DNA of 64,000 nucleotides, taken from NCBI RefSeq assembly GCF_000003815.2, contig NC_049990.1:10204601-10268600 (forward strand). The letters run 5' to 3'. The notes below the pieces were generated by a model, which saw only the letters and a program-made list of their open reading frames with translations, ran no database searches and was not told the origin of the DNA. The position numbers and the translations under genes are program-made. Source of the DNA: Branchiostoma floridae. Lineage: Eukaryota > Chordata > Leptocardii > Amphioxiformes > Branchiostomatidae. Positions 48,600 to 61,082 of this stretch are shown here, one piece after another; the first letter of the stretch is position 1; each line of letters opens with the position of its first letter.

Positions 48600-50280
48600 A
48601 ACAACGAAAATCATGACATCAGCATGGAAAGAACATGAAGGCTTTAGATAACCCTGGTCAAATGATACAGTAACATGTACATGTAATGTATAATTGTCAT
48701 GACCTGAATCAGATCAGAATCATGATGTCATGTGATACACAGCTTCAATTAGGATTATCCTGAAGTACGTCAAATTTGTCTCCAATTTGATTGGTCAAGC
48801 AGCATCTCAAAATTCATTGTCTACTTGACCAGAATTCATTTCCCAGGAAAATTTTAATACCAATTTTAAGGACCTTTCAAAATGAATCCTGGACGAAGGT
48901 TGTTAGGAATTAAAATCTCTTAAGACAGAAACAAAGTTTTTGCAAAAATTTCTAAAATTTCTTTGCAAGCACTCAAATGATAAAGATATACTTAGGTATA
49001 GGTAGAAGGAATATATATTGTAATTTTGCAGAAGGAAGAAAATGAATTGTTTGTGATAGTTATAAGTTTAAGGAAACTACCATACAATTGCAAGGTTTTA
49101 CTGTAAGATGGAAAATGTTTGCTTTGATTTTCAGTACACAGTCACCACTAAAAAATATGAGAACAACATCTTACAGTATTCATACTCATAGTATCACCAA
49201 ACATACCACTTTTTTTCTGATGCCTATCTCGCACTTATGGCTATGAATAAGTTTGCAGTCGCTATATTGATCACTTCCTCATGAATTCTTTACGCCTGAG
49301 CTCATCAACAGGCCAGCTCTTCCAACCTAATCAAATTTGGAGGGGTCAGCACTTTCACAGGGCAGTGATAGCATCTTGAGGAACCACAGAGTTTGTCTCT
49401 GTCTTCAGTCTTATCAAACTTTGAACATACAGAGTCAAAAGTGCATGTCTAGAACTGTCTGGAACATCAAAGAGTCACATTAGTGTCCCACCTGCCTGGG
49501 TTCCTGTCCTGTGGCAAGGCTGATGACCAATCCGGAAGAACTTTAAACTCACTGTGACTAAGCAATGCTTTCTGCTACAAATCGGGCATACTGAGTTCAA
49601 ACAGCCCTGAAACTAATAGTTCCCATGTTGGCCAGCCTGTCATCAGTCAGCTCAGAATATCCAAAAGTCCAAGGACATTTTGTTGTGAAACAATACAACA
49701 TCAGTTACTGCACCCATGTTGGTGTGTCGAGTGCTAGACTAGAAGTGAGACGTGTTAGGCTGCATGTGTGTGTGTGGTTTGTCAATAAGTCAGAGGGAGG
49801 AGCAGCTTGGAAATTACCCCTCCAGTTGATGGAGGGAGCCAGGCTGGAGGTCCTTGTAACCTGACCTGTGGCCATCCCACCAGGGAAACCGGCTGCCAAA
49901 TTTGTCCAGACCATACACTGCAGAGGCAGGGGAAACAATAGACCATGGAGGGGAATATAAGTGGCCTGGTGAACCAGACTCTCAGCTGAAATCCCTCCTG
50001 AACTTGACTGTTGCATGCCGGCACTTTTTTTCACGGTGCGGAAACCTCACGAATGTATCCGCAGCGTGCCTGTGGAGTCTGGAGCTTATCGTGAGTGGTG
50101 GTGGTTGTACAAACTCCAGCGTTCTTCCTTCCTGCTTGTACTGGCTGGTCAGACATGTGGAACTGATTGGGCATCTCACAGGGGAGCCTGATAGATGTGG
50201 GAGATAGGAACTGACCAGGTTCTCTGTGTGTGAGGGTTGCCCTGGTCCCTGGATGTAATAGGTGACCCAACTAGCTCTGG
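48600..50280 (+). other. Probable intron, no exon recognised
   Basis: Short overlapping frames around 49.6-50.3 kb have no splice logic or family resemblance. Confidence 0.3.
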
Positions 50281-50317
50281 ACTTCTACCTCATGTACTGC
50301 CGGGCTTTCGCTTCTAG

Positions 50318-50485
50318 CGCGCCAACATGATGAACGGAATAATTACCAAGTGGAGGCGGCGGAGTATTGCCGTGCCGTGCGAAACGCAGAACAACAAGAA
50401 TGATGATCCAGACGCGATTCTTGAGGAGTTTCTCCCCGACGTGGCCAAAGTTATCCGTGAGATGGAACTGTCCCTGCTGGAATGG
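50318..50485 (+). CDS. Internal coding exon of the unidentified + strand gene
   Basis: The acceptor GCTTTCGCTTCTAG precedes 50318 and the donor TGG|GTAAAC follows 50485. The 56 codons, in phase 0 at both ends, read RANMMNGIITKWRRRSIAVP, then CETQNNKNDDPDAILEEF, then LPDVAKVIREMELSLLEW. Codon use is GC-richer than the surroundings and looks coding. The peptide is helical with an acidic stretch; no family was recognised. It may join the exon at 34551 or the candidate at 44693, both ending in phase 0. The following exons would lie beyond the window or were missed. Confidence 0.55.
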
Positions 50486-53200
50486 GTAAACCAAGTCTTT
50501 GTTTGATGCTATTTCTAGGGGTCCTCTTGTAGCGTGTTCGGTTTGTTGTTCGTGGCTCATTCCTGGGATATCTAATATCCAGGGACAAACATTATTGTAT
50601 CCCAATCCCCTGTTTTATAAATACTCACACCATAAGTGGCAATTATCTGATTATTTCTCAGACTTATGTCACGATGACAGCAAACTCCATTTCGCACATT
50701 TCAGTATGTTCCTAATACCCCTAATACACACAAGTAACTTAGGTCTTAGAATCATTTTTCAATGCAGATTTCAAGGTTTTCATAATCTTCATGCTTGTCT
50801 CCAATGTGTTTTTGATTGGACCTCCTTTCAATGACATTTGGTGGATTGTATATCACTAATGATAAGGTTGGGAAATAGCTGATGGGTACTGTCTTCACAA
50901 GTTGACACTGGGGACCCAGATTGGAATGTAGGCCCTGTGTCTACAAACTTCCCTCCTACCCTTGAACTGAACTGGGACTTAAACTCTATTTCTGTACCAG
51001 AAAAACATGAATTTTAAACAAGTGTTCTCCTATTTTGAATTCTCAAGTTTCTCCTGACATTGCTTCTGTATTTGTGTGGATGGGATTTGGAAGCTGTTTA
51101 TATTGCACCAAGGTTACAAACACTGTCAGCCATTTTTAGGTGGCAAAGGGGAATGGGGAAATTCCAAAGCAAGTCACTGGAAGAAACAACTGGGGAGAGG
51201 ATGGCCTAAGGGATAGAAGAGAACTATCTGTCATCTGACATCGGCCAGGAACTTATTTGATACAAACTTGACTGTGATGTTCATGTACTTGTGTATAACC
51301 TTCCTAAAGCTTAAAGGATATATACTTAGTTACTATCTTTGAAGGTACAATCTTAAAGCTACAATTAAACAAGAAGACGGTGCTAATTGTAGATTGTACA
51401 ACTTTGTTAAGATAAAAACTATGTTTGTGTCATTTTAAGGGCATTTGAAAATGTGTGAATTGCAGGTTTGACATAGGTGACCTCATTTCATTCTAAAGTA
51501 GCTGTAAGATAGTAATTTACTGTGCCCATAGTCAAAAGTCAGCCATAAACTCTCCACTTTGTTGAGGACCATGGAAGTGCTTGGTATTTGATGTGTGCAA
51601 GTATGGATATAACTGTAGGCTATAGCTTCATCATATTGTTTGACATCTTGCTCCCTCTCACCTTTCAACTTCTTCATTTGTATGAAAGCAATCCTGAGTA
51701 AGTCACTTATAAATTTGCTGGTCTGCTGAGGAACATGAAAGTGCATCAGAAGTGTTTCAGCAGACCAGAGCTGGCAGGGAGGGGAGAGGCCGTGAACTCA
51801 GCCCCCAAATGTTCACAAAGTAGCAAACTTGTAGTGACAAGAAACAGATCTTTCCACACACTCATGCAGTATCGCTGTAAGGAAGCTATAGCTAGCCTGG
51901 ATGTCAGGCTGTTTCCAGGGACTACTGGCCTACATCTCCAAGGAAATTTTACACAGGCCCCGTAAATTAGATCCTTTTTCTGTGTCAAGATTTCTTTGAG
52001 GGCATGTTGTCTCTGAAGCAGAAGAGCTAGACTGTATTTGTGTGTAGTCCTCGGAAACAGACTGGCATTCAGGCTAAAACTAGGAACAGTTAATTCTCAG
52101 GATACCAGTACATTAGTAGTACTAGTAGTCTGGTTATTTTACTTCAATGAGTCAATCAGTAAAGATGATAATGATTCTTTCTTGAATGTGTTCTTTTAAA
52201 GATTTTAGTAATAAAACAGGAAGAATTGTTTGATAGAACTGTTCCTCTTCAGAGGTTTTAATAGATTTTGTGTCCAGTTAATTACTGGAAAGGATGATTG
52301 TTTACATGTTTATTTCGGTTTGTTTTGAGAAATAACATCAGTTCTTTGTACTGTGATTGCAAAGAAAAAGGAAAAACATTGCTGACACTAAAGCTAAGTG
52401 TTTATAAGTGTGTTATTACCTGTTCTCTTTATTGAATAACATAGAAGTACTAAGAACAGTCAACTGGTGTGTGAATAAGATGACATCATGTTCTAGCCAT
52501 GCAGTTGGTTTAAGATAAGATGAAGAGGAGAGAAAATCTGTAGTCCATTTGAGCTCTTGTTTATTTTTGTCTCTCCTCCTGTGTAAGGGGGAGGGGGGCA
52601 AGTGGGTGGTGCTATCTTCACAGTTCATCACCCAGATGGTCTGATCAGTTTTGAATCTACTCTCTAATTAGCAAGATAAACAAGCATTCAAGCAAGGTAA
52701 ATCCCCTTACTTAGCACCATTTAACAAGCTCCATGAGCCATGTAATGTAAACTGCCTCTCTAAAGTCAAACTATATCAATTTTGTACAAATGTTTTTTTC
52801 TCTATAAATATAATTATTTTTAAGTTTGCATTCTCAGCAAAATACAACCATTGATTGAAGATTCTCAGAATGTGCTAACTGGAAAGTAGATCCAAGTGCA
52901 TGAAATATACTTCTGTTCATGACATTGTAGCTGTCTTACTCTTAGCTATGTGAAAAAGATACAAATTTGGTACTTTTCAGGCTGAAATAGTAAATGAAAA
53001 CCAGACAGGTCTGCCAGAAATAGAGCATGAAATTGTATTATGTTGGAACTAACCTGCTGTCAGCAAAGGTATGTTATTTTCTTCAATCTGGCTTTTATTA
53101 CTTTGTAACTTCAAAGGTCCTTGAATCATGGACTGATGGATAATGTCCTCTTGAATTCTTCAGACACTACAATGAAAGGAATATAATCATTGGCTCTGAG
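50486..53200 (+). other. AT-rich probable intron
   Basis: No exon, RNA gene or clear mobile element was recognised in this stretch. Confidence 0.3.
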
Positions 53201-53235
53201 AAGTCATGCAGATATTCTTGTACCACTGTTTCAGT

Positions 53236-53348
53236 TAGCCTGGTATCCAGCTGTAATATAGCTCCCGAGTCTCTTCTCTCCTCTTCGCAATAATTGCGAA
53301 GAGGAGAAAAGAGACTCGGGAGCTATATTACGACTGGATACCAGGCTA
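53236..53348. mobile_element. Near-perfect hairpin MITE (113 bp)
   Basis: The left arm starts TAGCCTGGTATCCAGCTGTA, passes AGCTCCCGAGTCTCTTCT and ends TCTTCGCAAT. The right arm mirrors all of it, with three mismatches in about 55 pairs and practically no loop. Both outer ends are TA, which would fit a TA-targeting (Tc1/mariner-like) insertion. Confidence 0.85.
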
Positions 53349-53706
53349 TGTTTCAGTGTCATGGTTTGAATTCTGGAGAAGAGTAATTGCCATAGCCTGG
53401 GTGCCCCATCCAATTTCTATTGGGACTCCTTGCACTCGCTGTCCTAAAACAATTGTTCCCAGACTATGATTAGCCTAGCTATTTCTGAAAGCTTATGTTT
53501 TAAAAACTTTGTGAAATGGCAATAAACAACAAGCAGATTATTTAGTCTGGATCTTGAATGATAAGGAAAGCAATTGTACATCACAAAGTGCCCCTGTTCC
53601 ACATTACCTCCTTTTAGATAAATCATTATGTCCTTGTGAATAAACCAATTATTCCTGATCCCAATTTAGTGTTCTCATTAAGTTTGTTTATTGGTAGCCT
53701 TAAAAA

Positions 53707-54604
53707 TGTAACATGCATTGGCATAATACCGGTCATAAGCCTTATACCGGTCGTTTAAAAATAGTGGAACTTAAAGAGATCTACACATGCAACAATAGTT
53801 ATTTCTGAGGTATGCACACTTCAGACATCTAGGTGTCCAATACATAATTTACAAAGCATCAATAACAATGCATTCGAAGACAACAAGGCCAAAAGTTTTC
53901 AGGTCATTTTCGGGGCAGGCGAGCTCGTCGTGGGACAAACACACTGTCACGTTCATCGCCAGATTTGTAGATAATAATCACATGTGCTCACGGCACAAGA
54001 CCAGCATGATTCAACAGCAATCTTGAATTTCTTTTGGTGACCTACAACTCGTGTAAAAGTGTGAGGAACCGTTGCATAATAGCCCGGATCTACGGCTGAA
54101 TGGGTCAAATTGAACGTACGCCGCCATTTTCCCGCCATTTTTAATGCTACGGCCAGCAGTAAAGTTTTACGTCATAGCGGTTGTGACGGACCAAAATTAG
54201 ATGAAAATTCTTGTCAGTATACGCCCATTTTCTCATGACTTTTTGTATGCTCATGCAGATTTTTGTTTTGTGCAACTACTAACAGGAAAGAAAGGAACAA
54301 CAGAGGATGAATAAAGGTACATAGCGGCAGTTAATTGTGCCGTGTTTCGTTCGACCGGTATAGTGCACCCCCTTCCAACCACGCGCCCGTTCTCCATGCA
54401 ATTCCGCGGTGTGTTCCAATTACGATATTATGTTTTTAGCAGGACCAGAGAGACAAAATAATTTACACAGAAGAAGTGGCAAAGGTACTGTAAGCTGTAA
54501 CAGCAACATGTAACTGGAGAAAATGATGCATTGATCATTTGCCAAATTAGCATTGCTTGAGAAATTGCAGTAAACCGACCGGTATTATGCCAATGGATGT
54601 TACA
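53707..54604. mobile_element. 0.9-kb element with 28-bp terminal inverted repeats
   Basis: The left end TGTAACATGCATTGGCATAA continues ...TACCGGTC (53707-53734). The right end (54577-54604) is its complement with one mismatch. ACCGGTC/ACCGGTA words recur internally at about 53746 and 54353. The interior has CpG-containing, promoter-like parts (CGTCATAGCGGTTGTGACGG at about 54171) but no convincing gene. No target duplication was recognised. Confidence 0.7.
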
Positions 54605-57600
54605 CAGACCATACAATAATTTACAGCAAAAACAAACTTCTTTCTAACCCACTTTATCATATTACCATCAGTGTGATGTGCCTGTGCTCTGTCTGAGATA
54701 TCTATAATGGGATATCAAGGTATTGTCAGAAAGATTTAAAGGTTCATGTGGCACTACTGTACCTCTTTGCTAGCAGGCCACATGCAAACTGAAAGTTATG
54801 GTGCAGAATGAGCTTTCAATATATCCACAAAACTTGTAGTAAGGTGGAAAAGACAGCTTGACTAAAAAAATTAAGATAAACTTTGAATGCATGTTATTCA
54901 ACCGTATCTTCACTTTCAGACTTTAAACACTGTTGGGTAACATTTTCTTGTAAATTTTACAGTTCAAATAGTATGACATACTAGTCTTTGAATCACATTA
55001 AAAGTTTCACATTTGCTGGTGGTGGTCCTCAGTAATGATTAAGCAGGTCTAGACCAATAATGAGTTGTCCTGATGACTAAAGCCAATAAGAATTGGGTCC
55101 TGTGAAGTATCTTTCAGCAGGGACCACCGTCCCTCAGCATACACACTTGTCCTGTTACCCTCTGTAACTTCTCACTAGACAGAGGTGGTGTGCTCAGCCT
55201 CAGTAGTTTCTGTAGGAGTGAAATATCAGCCCCAGTCAGTCAGGAACCATTTAAGGCCAATGTTCCCCAGGGCGGAAGTGTGAAACCTGCACAGGGGCAG
55301 CACATAGAGTGGGCATTGTCTGGGACCTGACCTTACCTGGGGGGTTCAGACCACCAGAGTAATAGCTTTAGACAGACAGAGAAAATTTGTGGTGAAGTTC
55401 AGTACAAAATCTACCTATTATAGTATTTAGCAAGAAACTTAATATTTGTTTTGAACTATGTACCAAGGAGACCTCATTCCGATAGATGACAAATGGTGCA
55501 TTCCATCTTTTAGGGGAGTTAGAGTCAAATCACAGTATTCATGACGACTGTCAATTTAGAATGTAGTTTGCATTTTACTAAACAAAAAATACCTTTCTGA
55601 ATATAGAAAGAAATTTCATCGCTGATTTTGCAGGATATACTGAAAAAAATGTATATAGCAAAAGATTGCAATTTGTTTCCAATTTCACTTGTAATTTAAT
55701 TAAGCTAAACTTGGTTCCCTAGTGACCTTTTCTCATAATAGTCTTAAGGTTTTAGTTTGAACCAAATGAATTGATCTTTAAAAGTTGTTATTCTCCTTAA
55801 GTACTATACAGGTGTGGTTCGTATATCTAAATGTGATTCTGGAAGGAATGCTCTGACTGAAGACAAAATGTTTCCTTTAAGTTTCAGGCATAGGTACTGG
55901 AGTTTTTCTAGTGACTGTTAATTGTTTGATCCTATCAAAGGGTCATTCAAAGTTAGATGAGGTCGAGGCTTGCCTCTGGAAATTCCGTAATAGATCTGCT
56001 TAACCTTGAAATAAGGGTTCAATCTCGTCTAGGTCAGTAATTACCTTTGGTACTTGATTTCAAGATAATTAGGGTAGAAACACCAGATACAAATCTCATT
56101 AAATGTTCAAACATAAGCTGGCACAGACCTTGTCAAGTACTAACTTTCTTTGCTGAAAAGCAACCTACTGACTGTGTAAAATGGTGTTTATGGGTTCTAG
56201 TCATTTGATATGTAGCATAGGATTCTTGATCCAATCATTTTCTTACTCAGAAAAATCTAACTTCAGATTTTGGAGCATACATTTGTACACCAGACTCAAA
56301 TCTTTAGCTTGCTGAAGATATGCGGCAGAAGTCAGCCAAGTGATGATTATTCAATAGAGGAGTCTGTAGGCTGTCAACAATTGATTGATTACTGATATTT
56401 TTGGCTGTAGAGGAGTCTGGAGTCTAGTAGAGACTACTGTAAATGCTTTTTCCTTTGCGTTGGTTTTGTTTTGCGGTAGGTTGGAACTGGAGGTTTTACT
56501 TTTACTTACTTAGAAGTGTTTAAAGTTTGCAGTGTTTTAGTGGCGTTCTAATTTCACAGGAAGAGTTTGCAACTGAAAACCATGATTAAAACCATCACAA
56601 GTATTTCACAATTTGCAGTATTTCAAGCTGTTCTCAATGTCTGTTATAGATGGTTTATGTTGTAACACTGTAAACTGGACCCCCTCCCAACCATGTTGAT
56701 TGGTGGTAAGCTTGTCGGTTGCCACACTGCCCCAGGGCTTGCCCCATGTGGGTTGTAGGTGAACTTGAACTAAACACAAAGTGAGCAGAACACCAGCTAA
56801 TAAATCTTCCTCTAACGGCTTTGACCTTGCCAGCACTGGAGAAGGGTAACATCAGGATCTGATTTGTACGTCTTTGATGTCTAAGATGGAATTGTATTCC
56901 CATGTGAGTGCTTTCATATTTAAGGTACAGTTGATTAGAAGATTCAATCACTAAAGTTCGGATGCATTTTGAGGGTTAAATCTGGCTTCGAACAAAACAG
57001 AACTTCTTGTGGCAAAAGAAAAGATAACACTATTTGAGGAGGGTTAGCGTGCCCCTTTTTCGTAAGGCGTGGGTAGCCTCTTTTGATTTAATGTAATTTG
57101 TACTGACCTGACCACATTTTGTACAGTTGCCTTCTTTGATTTAATCTTGATACATAGCAGGTTCTTTCACACACACACATTAGCAATGTACAATTTGCGA
57201 CAACTTTGAGAAAAGCTGGTTGCATGGGTGGCCAGTTGCTCTCCTCTAAGTCTTGTGAGGGGGACCGTATAGGTACAACAGACAGTCCATCCTTGTAAGC
57301 TTTAGTCCACTTCCAATAGTCGATACCCTGCCAGCTTTGGAAGCAGACTAAAGCTAATAAGACGGCACGCCAGACTATCAATACACATTACGTGTAAATA
57401 CTGTACATATAACGTAGAGCATGGTTCATAGCTACATGTTTATAGGTCAGGCTCCATTATCATCGTCATGCCAAGAAACTGTCTATCCTTGCCAAGGTTA
57501 AGTCCTTGTAGCGTGTGTAAGCCAGTACTGTAGCAAGGAGCCAAGTTGATACCCATGTACCACGTATCTACACGATCACATGCTCCCAGACTGTTAACAG

Positions 57601-57650
57601 CAGCGACCCCTCAGCAACTTGTAATGATCATGTCAGCAGTATCCTTAAAC
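54605..57650 (+). other. Probable intron, nothing recognised
   Basis: No exon or element was identified. The minus-strand frame at 57088-57381 begins with a signal-peptide-like stretch but has no other support. Confidence 0.3.
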
Positions 57651-57663
57651 CATTTGTCACAGT

Positions 57664-59416
57664 CAGCGTTCCCGCCAGGTTCTTGAAAGTATGCGTCCAA
57701 ATATTTCTGAGGGGGGTATTGAGCGCCGGAGGCGCGAGACGAGCGCCGCAGGCGCTCGCATTCTAGGGGGGTCCGGGGGCATGCTCCCCCGGGAAAATTT
57801 GGATTTTCAAACCCTCTAAAACACAATTTCCCGCAATTTGAGAGGAAAATCATGCGCTTGAGATTGGATGTCGGCTGCCTCTTTTACTCCCGTAATTCAG
57901 TAATCGACAACCGCCCTCTCTCAAAAAATACACTATAGCACGGGGAATCAGCCGTCAGTGATCTGGCCCGGGTATAATTTCTCCAGACACGAAAATTTTT
58001 GGAATTTTTATGCTTCGCAACAGGGCTCTAGCCAGTTCGTCAGCCCATGGAAAAATTTTGCCAATTTCTTCCGTCATTGAATAAAAAAATGTCGACCTCG
58101 TGCGATCGATGTTGCACCCTCCCTCATCAAATAGTTTTCCGAGACGATAAAATAACGACGACATCACACTCACGAATCGGTGGGGTTTTACAAGGCCGTG
58201 CCGTCATTTTCCACGAGCGTGCGTTTGTTTCCTGCGACCTCAGGTAACCCCGTTTTCGGCGTGAAATCTTTGGCTGGATTTATTTTTAAATAGACCAAGA
58301 ACGTTTTACATTACTCGAAGGAGGACGATCTGTTGCCTCTTTGGCAGTGATCAGTGCCGGGGTAGCCTTGAACTAGTAGCCAGAAAGACGTTCCAACGTG
58401 CTGGGCGCTGCGATCGACGGTCCGTCTTGGGAGGGGGGCGTGCTGCGCCATGTGCCACGGAGGCCAACGCCAGTGCACAGCCGACTCGATCGACGCTTGA
58501 CAACAATATTGCGGCCCCTTTTCTGCCACAAATTTTGTCTTTTTGAAACAAAAGAAATTTTGGAAATAAGAAATAAAGTGTATAGTTTTGGATTCTTCAC
58601 TTATTTACCGCGCACCGCTTGGATAAATGGGGAAACTTTAATAGTAAATTGTTAGCAGCTAGGGAAGGAACTTACTTGCCAGACGACACGGGCGCCTACC
58701 AATATCACGTGCGCTAATACTCGGTAACTTTTGTATTTTCTCCGGTGACCAATGACAGAGTACATCATTACATTTATCAAACGCTGATTGGTTATTAAGA
58801 TGATTGGATTTGGACCTGGTGGCCAATCTAGACTGCTTGGCGCCGGCGGCCTGTTGTCAAAGAAACCGACTGCCAATCAACTGCCCACAGCGGGAGAACT
58901 TTTGTTGAGATGTGCAACACTCGCGCAGAACAGTTTGTTTGTTCAATACTAGTATTAACCACAAATCTTTAACAAATACATGAAAATGAGGACAAGTAAG
59001 TATCATGTTAAAATCAGAATATAAAATCTGCATAAGATTTCTTCCAGTGTTACAGAATGCTGGTTGTCAGATGTAACGTTATTTCACGGACTACAAATAA
59101 TTATATTGCGCAACGGACAGCTCAGACTGGCGGTGGCTGGGTGTGTCGCACATGGGTCCGCTAGTTGTAAAACGTGCCGCGCTCCGTCCCATGGGATGAC
59201 CGGAAAGTGAACAATTTGAAGTATAAATTGTAAAGGTAGGATTCCTTCTTATAAAGACAGATTTTTAAAAAGATTCCAGATACATTTTGTACACTGGTGG
59301 TACAGGTCAGCCTTTCTTGCAGATTTTTTTATGGACGCATTCAGCCGAGCTGGGTGCGTCTTTCCAGAAAAAAATGCGTCCAAAGACGTAAAGACGTATG
59401 CCTGGCGGGAACGCAG
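57664..59416. mobile_element. hAT-type non-autonomous element (1753 bp) with 8-bp target duplication
   Basis: GTCACAGT is repeated exactly at 57656-57663 and 59417-59424. The termini are CAGCGTTCCCGCCAGG on the left and CTGCGTTCCCGCCAGG read inward from the right. The 8-bp duplication and the CAG-GTTCCCGCCAGG end are hallmarks of hAT elements. GCGTCC words are repeated subterminally. Near the left end is the GCGCC-AGGCGC / GGGGGCATGCTCCCCC module shared with the 8.6-kb and 47-kb elements. The interior (about 57.9-59.0 kb) is CpG-rich and unlike its surroundings. There is no transposase. Confidence 0.85.
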
Positions 59417-59514
59417 GTCACAGTCTATATTGGTGCATAGTCATAACCCCCTTGTATAAATATTGGTCCTCTTGTCCTGGGTGATAGATCGCCCCATGTG
59501 GTCCCCTTTCAAAA

Positions 59515-60105
59515 TACTGTAAATGCATTTAATTTCGCGGGGATTTAATTTCGCGGTAGCGGCAAAATGGACATTTCGCGGTGGATTTAATTTCGCGGTA
59601 GTGCCATCCCGCGAAATTCAATGCATTTTCAGCACTGCACTGTAGTCACGAACTGCCGTGTAAAACCCGGCGCCTCTACAAACCGCCAGTCGGAAAACAC
59701 TTGCTGGTTACCCGGTAAGGGTCCTATACAGACGGATAGAACCGTTTCCATGCTTTTGACTTGTTCTTGCGTGAGCCACTGTTACTGATCTAATCGTATC
59801 TACCCCCTCTCAATACGTAATAGTATACAGTAGTACGACCTTTGTATCATGGTGAACATACTGTACAGTACTGTAATACAGTTGGTCGTATGAAAAAATT
59901 ACGTGTGTCTTCACCGTAGTAAGTATGTCAAACATTTCATTATACAGTGACAAAGACAGTAGTAGTATGTACATGGAGTGGAAAAGGGGCACCTTAGGCG
60001 GCGCCAGCAGACGAAATATTCGCGGTGGATTTAATTTCGCGGTGAAGCGGCCACCGCGAAAACCGCGAATATTAATCCACCGCGAATATTTCTGCATTTA
60101 CAGTA
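59515..60105. mobile_element. 591-bp MITE with TACTGTAAATGCA ends and TTTCGCGG words
   Basis: The left end TACTGTAAATGCATTTAATT is followed by repeated ATTTAATTTCGCGGT words. The right end on the other strand reads TACTGTAAATGCAGAAATAT with ATTCGCGG and ACCGCGAA words. The TA at each edge may be the target duplication. The middle is AT-rich with a CGCC-rich part near 59.66 kb. There is no coding capacity. Confidence 0.75.
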
Positions 60106-61036
60106 CCCTGCATCAAGGAACTAGGGCATATCATTGCATGACTTGTGCTATATTTATGTACATGGTACAGTATGGTATCAATTTATGATGTCTGGGATTC
60201 CTAACGTCTGGGGAGATTGACTGCAATTTTATGGGAAATGACAACATGATTTGTGCATGTAATTTTCTATAAGGTACATCTATAGAATGATATGACTGTA
60301 TAGTATTATGGTTGTGTGTTTGAACTAAAGAATAAAAAGTCAAGAAATTGAGAATTATTGTCAACTACACCACAAATATAAGTCTTACATTGTGCCTCAA
60401 TGTATTCCATTCATAAGTTCCCATCGGATGGTTTTCAAGTCTGTGTATCTAAAACGAAGCTTGACAGAAATTAGTAGAAAGTATTTATTTATTCATTTTT
60501 CAATTGGTGAATATTATGCAGATGTCAGTGTCACCCAATATTCATCTGAAACCTTGATCCAGTCACGATTGACCTTGCATACTCTCTGCTTTATATATAA
60601 ACAGGCCCTGCAGGCTTAAGTAAATACTGATGACAAAATCTGCTCTCCCTCACAAATGCCAAATTTCACAGAACTTTTTTTTAAAGCTGTATTTCTACAG
60701 ACATTCTAAAGATATCTGTCAGTAGTTCAGTTCTTCGATTCGATAAGTCTGTGTGACTGTACACCAAAGCTATCAGTTACCCACAATGTAAGGCACCATT
60801 CTCTATTCTGAAGGGTGCCCTGACCTTTTAACCTCTGAGGGTCAAGGTTCACCATTTAGCACATGACATACCCACATAGCAGCAGTTGACCCTAACCCAG
60901 GGTGGAAACAGTAGTGGTCTGTAAGGTGGTAATTAGCCTTAGGACACCTTTTTTTGGCTCAGAATTATCACTGTATGGGAATCTACACTGAAAAAGAAAT
61001 AAATCCATTATTGAAAAGGTTGATATCTAAGTTTAT

Positions 61037-61082
61037 CATTCATTCATTCATTCATCCAGACAGACAGACAGACAGACAGACA
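61037..61082. repeat. Compound microsatellite (CATT)n (CAGA)n
   Basis: About five CATT units are followed directly by about six CAGA units. Confidence 0.9.

Noticed and set aside
49625..50270. Cluster of overlapping frames on both strands
   Set aside because: The frames conflict with one another, none continues into the well-supported exon at 50318, and none shows a domain.
57088..57381. Minus-strand frame with a signal-peptide-like start
   Set aside because: Only the first 19 residues look meaningful; the rest has no recognisable domain and no splice context was found.
57955..58173. Minus-strand frame inside the hAT element
   Set aside because: It has an ATG and 72 codons but no resemblance to hAT transposases or a known domain; kept only as part of the element.
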